From Desulfosporosinus sp049943955 (GTDB lineage: Bacteria; Bacillota; Desulfitobacteriia; Desulfitobacteriales; Desulfitobacteriaceae), in contig NZ_JBNFTW010000002.1 of assembly GCF_049943955.1 (NCBI RefSeq), positions 124,001-188,000 of the forward strand: 64,000 bases of DNA, read 5' to 3'. The position numbers and the translations under genes are program-made. Shown here one piece after another: positions 50,259 to 58,767 of this stretch. Within the stretch, counting starts at the first letter, position 1. Every line of letters begins with the position of its first letter. The notes under the pieces are model-generated. The model ran no database searches. It had not been told where the DNA came from and worked only from the letters and a program-made list of their open reading frames with translations.

Positions 50259-50542
50259 TTAGGTATTCATACTGATCGTTGCAGTCTTAGCAGATAGGAA
50301 ATTAATTTCTTATATTCTTCTAAGTTGCCGTTAAACCTCAAAATATTATATTGTTATTTACTTAAATTAACAAAAATACAGATATCTGTTTTGCACATTT
50401 TTTAGAACTAATTCACCTAGTTTTAACATCGAATTAACATTTAGTTCATTAGGTTTTTACAAAAAGCTATTAAGATGTAAATAAGAATTAATTTCTTGAT
50501 AAATTCGACATCATAGTAAATGCCTGAAGAAGGGGTTTTTAG

Positions 50543-52702
50543 ATGTTTACGTCTAAAGTTAAAGGCTTACAAAAACTATATCGACTACTGAAGGACAATA
50601 AAAAAATTTGGGTAGTATACCTTGATATTGTTAATTTTCATGAAGTTGAGTTTCGTTATGGTTATAAAATTTGTCAGGAAATTTTGACGGAGATTGAAAA
50701 TGAGATATATTTCACTCTTAAAAAACAACGTAGTCTTTTTCTGTTCTCGCATTCAGAAAGCAGAGGGGGGGATGATTTCGTTGTTTATTTTGTTCCTGGG
50801 GAAAACACCCATTGGGAAATGTCCGATCTCCTTGAACAATGGGTTCTTCCCATGGAAGAACGGTTTAATCGTAGATTAAGTAAACTTGTAAAAGAAAAGA
50901 TCCGTTTGCGAACCGGAATTGCCCGGTGTGTAAATGTAGACAGCAGAAGTGCCGATTATTTACTTTATGCGGCGGTGAAAGAGGCTTTTCTTCTCAACAA
51001 ATCTGAACCAGATCCCCAATTTTTTGCCCGGCGCGAGGAGATTACTCATTTAATTGAAGAACCGGAGAAGTACCTGAGAACAGCTTTTCAACCAATCATT
51101 GAAACGCGAAATGGTGATATTTTTGGTTTTGAAGCACTAACCCGAATACCGGGTTCAACCTGCTTCAGCAATATTTCAGATCTCTTTCCCTTTGCTGAAA
51201 AAATAGGTCAACTTTATCCCATAGAAACCCTTTGTCGCCGGCAAGCAATCAAAGCTTATCCCAATGTTCTAAACGACAAAGAATTTCTTTTCCTTAACAT
51301 TAACCCTCAAATCTTGCTCGACCCCGAATTTGCCTCCGGCCAAACGAGAAAGTTACTCACTGAGATGGGAATTACACCTGCCAATGTTGTGCTTGAAATT
51401 ACTGAGGGAAGTGCCATCGAAAACTACTCCACCTTTCGAGATGCCTTAGATCATTATCGCGGTCAAGGTTACTTAATTGCCTTAGATGATTTAGGGGCCG
51501 GCTATTCTTCTTTGCAATCCGTCGCCGAACTTCATCCGGACTTTCTCAAAGTTGACCGGTCTTTAATTTCGGGAGTTCACACTGATCCTACAAAATGGGC
51601 TTTGCTGGAGACTTTTGTTACCTTTTCTAAGCGCATCGGCTGCAGTATTATCGCCGAAGGGGTTGAAACAGATGAAGAAATGCGTACCGTAGTCCAGCTG
51701 GGTGTTGATTATGTCCAAGGCTTTTTTGTTGCTAAACCCGATTTCTTCCGAGGGAGTATTAACCCTGCGATTATGGAAATTCTCAATCCCGAACGCCGCT
51801 TAAAATATACGGAAAATAAACCTATCATTTCTATGGTAGAACCCTTGCCGCTTTTTGAAACCAATGTCCTTGTCAGTGTAGTAGAAACATATTTTCGTGA
51901 CCATCCTCATCAATGGCTTGTTGGGATTACTGAGGATTCGCGAATCGTTGGAGTTATGCAGCGGGATAGACTTTTTGCAGCTTTGGGGACCCGTTACGGA
52001 GTTCCTCTTTACTTGGAACGTACGGTTCCTATTTTGATGGATACTAATCCGCTGATGGTTGAAGATACGACGCCTTTGGAAGTTGTCTCTAGTCTAGCAA
52101 TGCAGCGTTCAGATTCCCAACTTTATGACGGAATTATTGTTGCTAATCAACGAAAGCCCATTGGCATGGTATCTGTAGCAAATCTCATGAAAGCTATGTC
52201 GGAAAGACAGATTCAGTTGGCCCAAGGTGCCAACCCCCTGACAGGGTTGCCCGGTAACCTGCGTATTGATCAGGAAATACGGCAGCATATAGAACGGGAT
52301 CTTACCTTTGGCCTTCTTTACATAGATCTTAATAAATTCAAATACTACAATGATTTACATGGCTTTCAACAAGGCGACCTGGTAATCAAGATGTTAAGCG
52401 AGGTCTTGCTGAATGTGAGAGATTCTTTGAGTGACGAGACCTTTGTTGGACACATAGGCGGTGATGATTTTATTGCTATCGCATCCCCTGCAAATCTAGA
52501 AACTTTAGCGGCTAATATTATTGAGCAATTCGAGCAATCTTGTAAACAGTTACCCGGTCAAGAGAACTTAAGTGTTGCTTTGGCCGGGCTCGTCATTAAC
52601 ACTGCTGAGCAAAATTGGACTCCTTTATTAGTCTCCGAGCGGGCTGCTCGAATTAAAAAAGAAGTAAAGGCTTTAGGAGGCAACTCGTTCATATTACGCT
52701 AA
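50543..52702 (+). CDS. Cyclic di-GMP phosphodiesterase with GGDEF-EAL-CBS-GGDEF order
   Basis: 719 residues, ATG 50543 after AGAAGGGG. Order: N-terminal GGDEF-like domain (about 1-165) with the active site as SRGGDDFVVYF; EAL domain (about 170-420) with intact FGFEALTR, LDDLGAGYSSL and AEGVET motifs; two CBS domains (about 440-560); and a second GGDEF domain (575-715) with HIGGDDFIAI. The EAL module is likely active as a phosphodiesterase. Both GGDEF sites read GGDDF, with Asp where Glu is usual, so cyclase activity or GTP binding may remain as allosteric input. The CBS pair suggests adenine nucleotide control. The upstream kinase and downstream chemoreceptor fit a motility/surface signalling neighbourhood. 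Confidence 0.92.
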   Translation: MFTSKVKGLQKLYRLLKDNKKIWVVYLDIVNFHEVEFRYGYKICQEILTEIENEIYFTLKKQRSLFLFSHSESRGGDDFVVYFVPGENTHWEMSDLLEQWVLPMEERFNRRLSKLVKEKIRLRTGIARCVNVDSRSADYLLYAAVKEAFLLNKSEPDPQFFARREEITHLIEEPEKYLRTAFQPIIETRNGDIFGFEALTRIPGSTCFSNISDLFPFAEKIGQLYPIETLCRRQAIKAYPNVLNDKEFLFLNINPQILLDPEFASGQTRKLLTEMGITPANVVLEITEGSAIENYSTFRDALDHYRGQGYLIALDDLGAGYSSLQSVAELHPDFLKVDRSLISGVHTDPTKWALLETFVTFSKRIGCSIIAEGVETDEEMRTVVQLGVDYVQGFFVAKPDFFRGSINPAIMEILNPERRLKYTENKPIISMVEPLPLFETNVLVSVVETYFRDHPHQWLVGITEDSRIVGVMQRDRLFAALGTRYGVPLYLERTVPILMDTNPLMVEDTTPLEVVSSLAMQRSDSQLYDGIIVANQRKPIGMVSVANLMKAMSERQIQLAQGANPLTGLPGNLRIDQEIRQHIERDLTFGLLYIDLNKFKYYNDLHGFQQGDLVIKMLSEVLLNVRDSLSDETFVGHIGGDDFIAIASPANLETLAANIIEQFEQSCKQLPGQENLSVALAGLVINTAEQNWTPLLVSERAARIKKEVKALGGNSFILR

Positions 52703-52783
52703 ATAATTAATGGTATAAAACTAAAATCGAAGCGAATTTAATACATACGATTCACTAAATCGACGATAATGGAGGAATTATTG

Positions 52784-54646
52784 TTGAAGATAACTAATAA
52801 AATCAGAAGCTTATCAAATACAAATGTAACAATAAAAGAGATTTATAAAGCTATTTCCGGCAAATTAAGGAACTTAACGTTAAGAAAGAAACATGTTACA
52901 AAAAATAAGACTATAATGAAATTCTTCAGAAGTTTTCGCAACCTCAAAATAGCCTATAAAATTAATAGTTTAGTTCTGATTATGGCCGTCTTGATGGGAT
53001 TTATCGGCTATATAGGTTATGCTTACTATCAAAGACAAAATAGCGAATTTAATAAAATGTATGCCAGCTCTTTATCAGCCGTTAAGGTCTTAAATGAAGT
53101 TAGGGCTAATACTGGAGTGGCAGAGGCATTGTCCATGGAGATGATTTTGGCACCTATTGACGAAATCCGCAGACAAGAAATTCTTAAGGATCTAAATAAC
53201 GCTGATAATACTATAGACGCCTCTCTTAAGGACTATGCTTCAATCCGCAAAAGCTCGGAGGAAACCGCAAAGTTAACTAGCTTAAAAAAGGCCCTTACGG
53301 ATTACAGAAATGAAAGGCAAAAGGCTTTTGAGCTTAGTGATCAGGGAACAAAACAAGAAGCCTATTTTGCTTACTCCAATAATGCTTTAACCTATATTGA
53401 TACTATACATATTCTGCTGTCGAACCTGATTTCGTATAATCAAAAGTCCATGGATAGAACTCTTGCCCAAAATAATCAAGACTTTCTTCTCGCCGGCAAG
53501 GTTTTGCTTATTTTTCCAATTGCTGCGGTTCTTCTAAGCTTGCTTTTAGGCTTATTTGTAGCGAGACTTTTAGCAGACCCTATAAAGCAAATGTTAAAAA
53601 GTGTGCAGGAAGTTAAACATGGGAACTTAGTGGGTAATGAAGGGCTTATTCTCTCAAGGGATGAAACAGGTCAATTAGGTCTTGCTTTTGATGCAATGCG
53701 AACTACCCTGCGTAATTTAGTAGGTGAAGTTTCGCGATCCAGTCAACTTGTTTCAGAATGTGCTCAGGTAATTCAAGTGATCACTGAAGAAAATTCCATT
53801 GTTTCAGAACAAATTGCCGGTACTATGACATCAGCTGCCTCTGACACTGAAAAGCAAGCAGTTACAGTCAATGAGGCTTCCGTTGCTATCCAGCAGGTAT
53901 CTGCAAGTGCCCAGCAAATTGCAGCCACCAGTATTTTTGTTGCGGATCTTACCGAGAAGACCTCAAAAACGACAAAATCGGGCCAGGAAGCAATTGACAG
54001 AGTTGTTCGACAAATGTCTGTCATAGGGAACAGAACTAAACAAATACAAAATAACATTAATAACCTTACCGCAAGTAATCGTCAAATTAAGGATTTCACG
54101 AAATTTATCAGTGATATTGCTGCTCAAACCAATCTGCTAGCTCTTAATGCTGCTATTGAAGCAGCTAGGGCTGGCGAACATGGACGTGGGTTTGCTGTGG
54201 TTGCTGAAGAAGTGCGGAAGTTGGCAGAACAGGCTCAGGAGGCCTCGAAGCAGATTAGCTCCTTGATTAATAATAATCATGACAATATTACCTCGGTGGT
54301 TTCAGTCATGACGGACGCTTTAAATGATGTAGAAGAGGGAATTCAAGTCGTTGAGGTAGCAGGAGAAGCATTTGCCGTGAACAATGGTCATATAGAAGAG
54401 GTATCGACCCAGGTCAGGGAAATATCCACTTCGATCCAGCAAGTTGCTGTCGGTAATCAACAGATTGTGGATTCAATTTTTAATATTCAAGGTTTTAGTG
54501 AGGTTACAGCACAACGTGTTCAATCTGTGACAGATAATATTCAAGAACAGGTGGTAACCATCAGTCGTTTGACTAGGGCAAGTCAAGAATTAGCTGCAAC
54601 CGCCCAAAAACTTCTCACCTCAATCCAAGAATTTAGAGTTAGCTAA
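52784..54646 (+). CDS. Methyl-accepting chemotaxis protein with 4HB sensor
   Basis: 620 residues from TTG 52784, eight bases after GGAGG; the ATG at 52769 overlaps that site and is unlikely. A basic 45-residue leader precedes the first membrane helix (NSLVLIMAVLMGFIGYIGYAYY), then a four-helix-bundle sensor (about 75-235), the second helix (AGKVLLIFPIAAVLLSLLLGLFVARLL), HAMP, and the signalling domain with tip QTNLLALNAAIEAARAGEHGRGFAVVAEEVRKLA. The unusual basic N-terminal leader is not typical of the family. No CheR pentapeptide. Confidence 0.92.
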   Translation: MKITNKIRSLSNTNVTIKEIYKAISGKLRNLTLRKKHVTKNKTIMKFFRSFRNLKIAYKINSLVLIMAVLMGFIGYIGYAYYQRQNSEFNKMYASSLSAVKVLNEVRANTGVAEALSMEMILAPIDEIRRQEILKDLNNADNTIDASLKDYASIRKSSEETAKLTSLKKALTDYRNERQKAFELSDQGTKQEAYFAYSNNALTYIDTIHILLSNLISYNQKSMDRTLAQNNQDFLLAGKVLLIFPIAAVLLSLLLGLFVARLLADPIKQMLKSVQEVKHGNLVGNEGLILSRDETGQLGLAFDAMRTTLRNLVGEVSRSSQLVSECAQVIQVITEENSIVSEQIAGTMTSAASDTEKQAVTVNEASVAIQQVSASAQQIAATSIFVADLTEKTSKTTKSGQEAIDRVVRQMSVIGNRTKQIQNNINNLTASNRQIKDFTKFISDIAAQTNLLALNAAIEAARAGEHGRGFAVVAEEVRKLAEQAQEASKQISSLINNNHDNITSVVSVMTDALNDVEEGIQVVEVAGEAFAVNNGHIEEVSTQVREISTSIQQVAVGNQQIVDSIFNIQGFSEVTAQRVQSVTDNIQEQVVTISRLTRASQELAATAQKLLTSIQEFRVS

Positions 54647-54774
54647 TTCCTTTCAATGGTTACCTTACTCTACAAGAACCGAGTTTTAGTGGAGTAAGGT
54701 ATAGTTTTACTATTATTGAGTATTACTTATTATCATCCTTTAAAAGAAGCGATAAGTGGAACGGAGATGGTACT

Positions 54775-55248
54775 GTGTACAGTATGATGTATGGCGAAGT
54801 CTCTTTCGAAGAAATGTACTCAATAATCAAAGCTTATTTATCGCAAGATAAGAAAGGAGAGTACAACGTCTCAATTGGATCAGACAGCCAAAATTTTAAT
54901 GATACCAAAATACCGATAACCGTTGGCATTCATAAAATTGAAAATAAAGTCGGCAAAGGCGGAATTTTCTTCTCGGAAATTAGAAGAGTTAATAAAATAA
55001 GCAATATACGCCAAAAGATTTATTATGAGACAAATCTAAGTTTGGAACTCGCCGAAAGATTAAAGGGAAAATTTCTTAATGATGAAATTCCTAATAAGAT
55101 AGCAATTCATGTAGATGCCGGATATAATGGCCCGACGGCAAAGTATATTGCTGAAATAATGGGTTGGGTCAGATCTTGTGGCTTTCAATGTGTTATCAAA
55201 CCGGATTCCTACATGGCGTCCAGCGTTGCTGATCGATTATCTAAATAA
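54775..55248 (+). CDS. DUF458/YkuK-like RNase H-fold protein
   Basis: 157 residues from GTG 54775 (GGAGATGG upstream). Typical core: FEEMYSIIKAYLSQDK, then YNVSIGSDSQNF (first Asp), KIPITVGIHKI and PNKIAIHVDAGYNGPTAKYIAEIMGWVRSCGFQCVIKP (second Asp), ending SSVADRLSK. The DUF458 family is annotated as RNase H-like; the catalytic carboxylates are present. Its biological role is unknown. The terminator AACCGG/CCGGTT at 55269-55290 follows. Confidence 0.88.
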   Translation: MYSMMYGEVSFEEMYSIIKAYLSQDKKGEYNVSIGSDSQNFNDTKIPITVGIHKIENKVGKGGIFFSEIRRVNKISNIRQKIYYETNLSLELAERLKGKFLNDEIPNKIAIHVDAGYNGPTAKYIAEIMGWVRSCGFQCVIKPDSYMASSVADRLSK

Positions 55249-55268
55249 AGTAAGTACTACGATAGCTC

Positions 55269-55290
55269 AAACCGGGATTACTTCCGGTTT
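55269..55290 (+). terminator. Rho-independent terminator
   Basis: AAACCGG (55269-55275) pairs with CCGGTTT (55284-55290), followed by TATTTT. Ends the YkuK-like gene. Confidence 0.7.
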
Positions 55291-55495
55291 TATTTTCGTC
55301 AAATCATAAACCTTTGACGTAAAGTATGTAAGTTTTTCCAGGGAGATTTCATACTAATCTTATCTAAAAGGACTCCACCAAAAACAATCGAAGGAATGAT
55401 CGGAAGGCTGGCCATGTATTAACTAAAAACAAACGGGAATAATTTTAAAAATAGATAGTCAGAAATGAAGTTAGTATTAGATATGGAGTTAGTAT

Positions 55496-56083
55496 ATGAA
55501 AGAAGTTAATAATATTGAAGGTGCTTTGGACAACCCTGAGGAGGCATCTCTATTTGAAGGGTTTGATATTGCAATTCAAAAAAGAGACATTCAGCGAATT
55601 GACAGATTAGTTGATGATTACGAAAAGAGCATTTTAAATCGGCTGGAAGAAGACTATACCAGCAGAACTACATATCCTGACCGTCTGGCCGATCGTATTG
55701 CCCAATTTGGCGGAAGCTGGAAGTTTATTATTTATTTCGGACTGTTTTTAGCAGCTTGGATAGTCTGGAATGGACTTCTTTGGACAAAGTCATTTCATTT
55801 TGATGAACCACCATTTATTCTCCTAAACTTATGTTTATCATTTCTTGCAGCGTTTCAAGCCCCAGTTATCATGATGAGTCAAAACCGACAAGCCGCCCGT
55901 GACAAACATGAATCGGTAATTGATTTTGCTATTAACTATAAGGCTGAGCTGGAAATTGATGATATGCAAAGTCATTTGCATCGTATTGAAACTGACGGTA
56001 AGAAAAATATGGAGCAAGTTAAAGCTGAGTTCTCACAAATCAGGCAAATTTTGGAGTCTATTGAAACCAGGCTGGAAAAGTGA
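55496..56083 (+). CDS. DUF1003 membrane protein
   Basis: 195 residues, ATG 55496 with GGAG nearby. The DUF1003 core is plain: RLADRIAQFGGSWKFIIYFGLFLAAWIVWNG (helix 1), FDEPPFILLNLCLSFLAAFQAPVIMMSQNRQAARDK (helix 2) and the coiled ELEIDDMQSHLHRIE tail. The first 60 residues are an acidic extension with ERDIQRIDRLVDDYEK-like heptads. It is a two-helix inner membrane protein; function unknown. A perfect C-rich hairpin of the dispersed repeat follows directly. Confidence 0.92.
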   Translation: MKEVNNIEGALDNPEEASLFEGFDIAIQKRDIQRIDRLVDDYEKSILNRLEEDYTSRTTYPDRLADRIAQFGGSWKFIIYFGLFLAAWIVWNGLLWTKSFHFDEPPFILLNLCLSFLAAFQAPVIMMSQNRQAARDKHESVIDFAINYKAELEIDDMQSHLHRIETDGKKNMEQVKAEFSQIRQILESIETRLEK

Positions 56084-56087
56084 ACTC

Positions 56088-56128
56088 GCCCCCCACTTAT
56101 AGAAGTGGGGGGCTTAAAATTGGATAAA
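56088..56128. repeat. Complete copy of dispersed hairpin repeat
   Basis: GCCCCCCACTT (56088-56098), loop ATAG, AAGTGGGGGGC (56103-56113): a perfect 11-bp stem, followed by TTAAAATTGGATAAAT. Half-copies occur at 41478-41500 and 27661-27692. It may act as a bidirectional terminator for the DUF1003 gene, or it may be a REP-like element. Confidence 0.7.
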
Positions 56129-56541
56129 TATAAATGAGTAAGGAATTTTCATGCAAGGGGAGCAGCGCATACGACTTTGTACGTAATATGCGGGCACCTC
56201 TTTTTATGTTTTTGAATTTATGCTATTAGATCTTCATGCCACAAAACGGCATCACTATGAAAGTGCAACTAACCTGCCCCTTTGCTGGAGGCTAACAAAT
56301 CCAAGTGTTCTTCGCGCGTCAGATAAGTATCTCTTTTCACTAAAAAATAGAATTAAAAATTAAGCATATAGAAATGCAATCAAATACATACTAATACCTG
56401 CACTGGGAACATTTAGAGAGTTTATTGGTGTAACTGACATAAGAGTTAGGATTAATGTTAAGACTTAAGGTTTAAGACTTAAGGTTAATGGGTTTAAGAT
56501 TTAAGATTTAATATTTGAGATTTAAGGAGCTGTATTGGCTG
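56129..56541. other. Intergenic leader of ABC exporter operon with heptamer repeat
   Basis: Contains ten consecutive 7-base units at 56458-56527, beginning TTAAGAC, TTAAGGT, TTAAGAC, TTAAGGT, TAATGGG and then five variants of TTTAAGA. The last unit is joined to the AAGGAG ribosome binding site of the exporter gene. Before it, around 56280-56457, nothing recognisable was seen. No clear promoter. Confidence 0.6.
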
Positions 56542-58767
56542 ATGCTGAGACTATGGAGATATTTAAAACCCTATACGTTGTTAATTATTACAGCTGTAGT
56601 TTTGATTTTTTGTCAGGCTATGGCAGACCTTTCCCTGCCGGATTATATGGCAAATATCGTCAATCAGGGCATTCAACAAGGGGGGATCCTTAATGATGTT
56701 CCTGTGGCCGTGAGACAAAGTCAGATGAGCAAGCTTACTCTTTTTATGACTCCTAGGGATAAGGCGGAGGTTTTAAAAGATTATACCTTAATCGACAAAT
56801 CAAGTCAGGACTATGAAAGATATGTCCAGACGTATCCAATTTTACAGAGAGAATCAATTGAGGTTCTAAAATCTATTGATCAATCGGAAATAAATAAGCT
56901 GAACCCAGTGTTTGGCAGGGCATTTCTAGCAGTTTCAGGTATTGAAAAAATGAAATCTACCGCTAATGGGGGCGTAATTTCTTTTAACGGAATGAAAGTT
57001 CCAGCGAATACAGACTTATATGCCCTTATTTCCAGACTTCCTCCGGCTCAACTAGCTCAACTAAACGGAAAAATCAATCAGCAATTCTCTGCCTTAAGCG
57101 ACAGTATGATTATTCAAACAGCTGTCAGTTCCGTTAAAGCAGAATATGCTGCATTAGGCATGAACACAAACAGAATTCAAAATAGTTATATAAACAATAC
57201 GGGTATGGTGATGCTTTTAATTGCATTAGTCAGTGCAGCCTGTACTATCATGGTAGGGCTTACCTCAGCAGTCATAGCCGCAGGACTGGCACGGGATTTG
57301 CGTAAAAGTATATTTTCAAAGGTAGAGAGTTTTTCGAATGCAGAGTTTGATCAATTTTCCACCGCATCACTGATCACGCGAACCACAAATGACATCACCC
57401 AAATACAGACTCTGATTGTGATTATGATCAGAATGTTTTTTTATGCTCCGATGATGGGTGTTGGTGGAGTGATCAGAGCTCTGGGTAAGAGCACTTCTAT
57501 GTCTTGGATTATTGCTGTTGCCGTAATTGTGCTTTTAGGTTTGATCTCCATCGTCTTTTCGGTGGCTATGCCCAAGTTCAAATTAATTCAGAAACTTATC
57601 GATCGACTTAATTTAGTAACTCGTGAAAATCTCTCCGGGATGATGGTCATTAGGGCCTTTAACACCCAAAAATTCGAAGAAAGTCGTTTTGATCGGGCTA
57701 ATTCTGATCTGACAAAAACCAACCTATTTGTCAATAGGGTTATGGTAGTCATGATGCCGGCAATGACCGTAATTATGAATGGAGTTACACTGCTCATTGT
57801 TTGGGTTGGCGCTTCTCAAATAGCCAATTCAGGAATGCAGGTTGGGGATATGATGGCTTTTATGCAGTATGCCATACAAATCATTATGGCCTTTTTAATG
57901 TTGTCGGTGATGTTTATTATGATCCCAAGAGCATCTGTATCAGCTCAGAGGATTGCCGATGTTTTGGATGTTAAGCTTGTGATTGTTGATCCGCAGACCC
58001 CTAAAGACTTTAATCCTAAAATTAAGGGCGAATTAGAATTTCGGAATGTTTCCTTCAGGTATCCCGGTGCTGAGGAAGATGCTTTGCAAGACATAAGTTT
58101 TAAAGCCCGGCCAAATCAAACCACAGCGATTATTGGCTCGACGGGTGCAGGCAAAACAACCCTTATTAACCTGATTCCCCGTTATTATGATGTTACAGGC
58201 GGTTCTATCTTCTTAGATGGAATAGATATCCGTGAGGTAACTTTGCATGATCTTCATGACAAGATCGGATATGTGCCCCAAAAGGGTATTTTGTTCAGCG
58301 GAACTATTGAATCTAACTTGCAGTATGCTGATGAATCTGCCCTCAGGGAGGATCTCATGAAAGCTGCAGATATTGCCCAAGCCACGGAATTTATTAACGA
58401 AAAGCAGGAAGGATTATTGACAGGGATTGCCCAAGGCGGAACAAACGTTTCAGGTGGACAGAAACAACGATTATCGATTGCCCGTGCTTTGGTTAAGAAA
58501 CCGGAACTTTTTATTTTTGATGATAGTTTTTCTGCCTTGGATTTTAAAACAGATGCAGCCCTCCGTAAAGCCCTGAAGGCTGAAACCGGAGGAAGTACGG
58601 TCCTTATCGTTGCCCAGCGCATTTCTACAATTATGAACGCCGAGCAAATTATAGTCCTTGAGGAAGGAAAAGTGGCTGGAATCGGGACCCATGATGAATT
58701 AATGAAAACTTGCGAGGCTTATCAAGAAATAGCCTTGTCTCAGTTCTCGAAGGAGGAATTAGCATGA
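56542..58767 (+). CDS. ABC exporter subunit, degenerate-site half (YheI-like)
   Basis: 741 residues from ATG 56542 (AAGGAG 12 bases upstream; a longer TTG form at 56515 exists). An N-terminal membrane domain with six helices, but a large 160-residue extracellular insertion lies between helices 1 and 2 (about 45-215). NBD: Walker A GSTGAGKTT, signature NVSGGQKQRLSIARAL and Walker B LFIFDDSFSALDF with Asp where the catalytic Glu should be. This identifies the degenerate-site partner of a heterodimeric exporter of the BmrC/D or YheI/H kind. It overlaps the next gene by ATGA. Substrate unknown; drugs or lipids are usual. Confidence 0.92.
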   Translation: MLRLWRYLKPYTLLIITAVVLIFCQAMADLSLPDYMANIVNQGIQQGGILNDVPVAVRQSQMSKLTLFMTPRDKAEVLKDYTLIDKSSQDYERYVQTYPILQRESIEVLKSIDQSEINKLNPVFGRAFLAVSGIEKMKSTANGGVISFNGMKVPANTDLYALISRLPPAQLAQLNGKINQQFSALSDSMIIQTAVSSVKAEYAALGMNTNRIQNSYINNTGMVMLLIALVSAACTIMVGLTSAVIAAGLARDLRKSIFSKVESFSNAEFDQFSTASLITRTTNDITQIQTLIVIMIRMFFYAPMMGVGGVIRALGKSTSMSWIIAVAVIVLLGLISIVFSVAMPKFKLIQKLIDRLNLVTRENLSGMMVIRAFNTQKFEESRFDRANSDLTKTNLFVNRVMVVMMPAMTVIMNGVTLLIVWVGASQIANSGMQVGDMMAFMQYAIQIIMAFLMLSVMFIMIPRASVSAQRIADVLDVKLVIVDPQTPKDFNPKIKGELEFRNVSFRYPGAEEDALQDISFKARPNQTTAIIGSTGAGKTTLINLIPRYYDVTGGSIFLDGIDIREVTLHDLHDKIGYVPQKGILFSGTIESNLQYADESALREDLMKAADIAQATEFINEKQEGLLTGIAQGGTNVSGGQKQRLSIARALVKKPELFIFDDSFSALDFKTDAALRKALKAETGGSTVLIVAQRISTIMNAEQIIVLEEGKVAGIGTHDELMKTCEAYQEIALSQFSKEELA

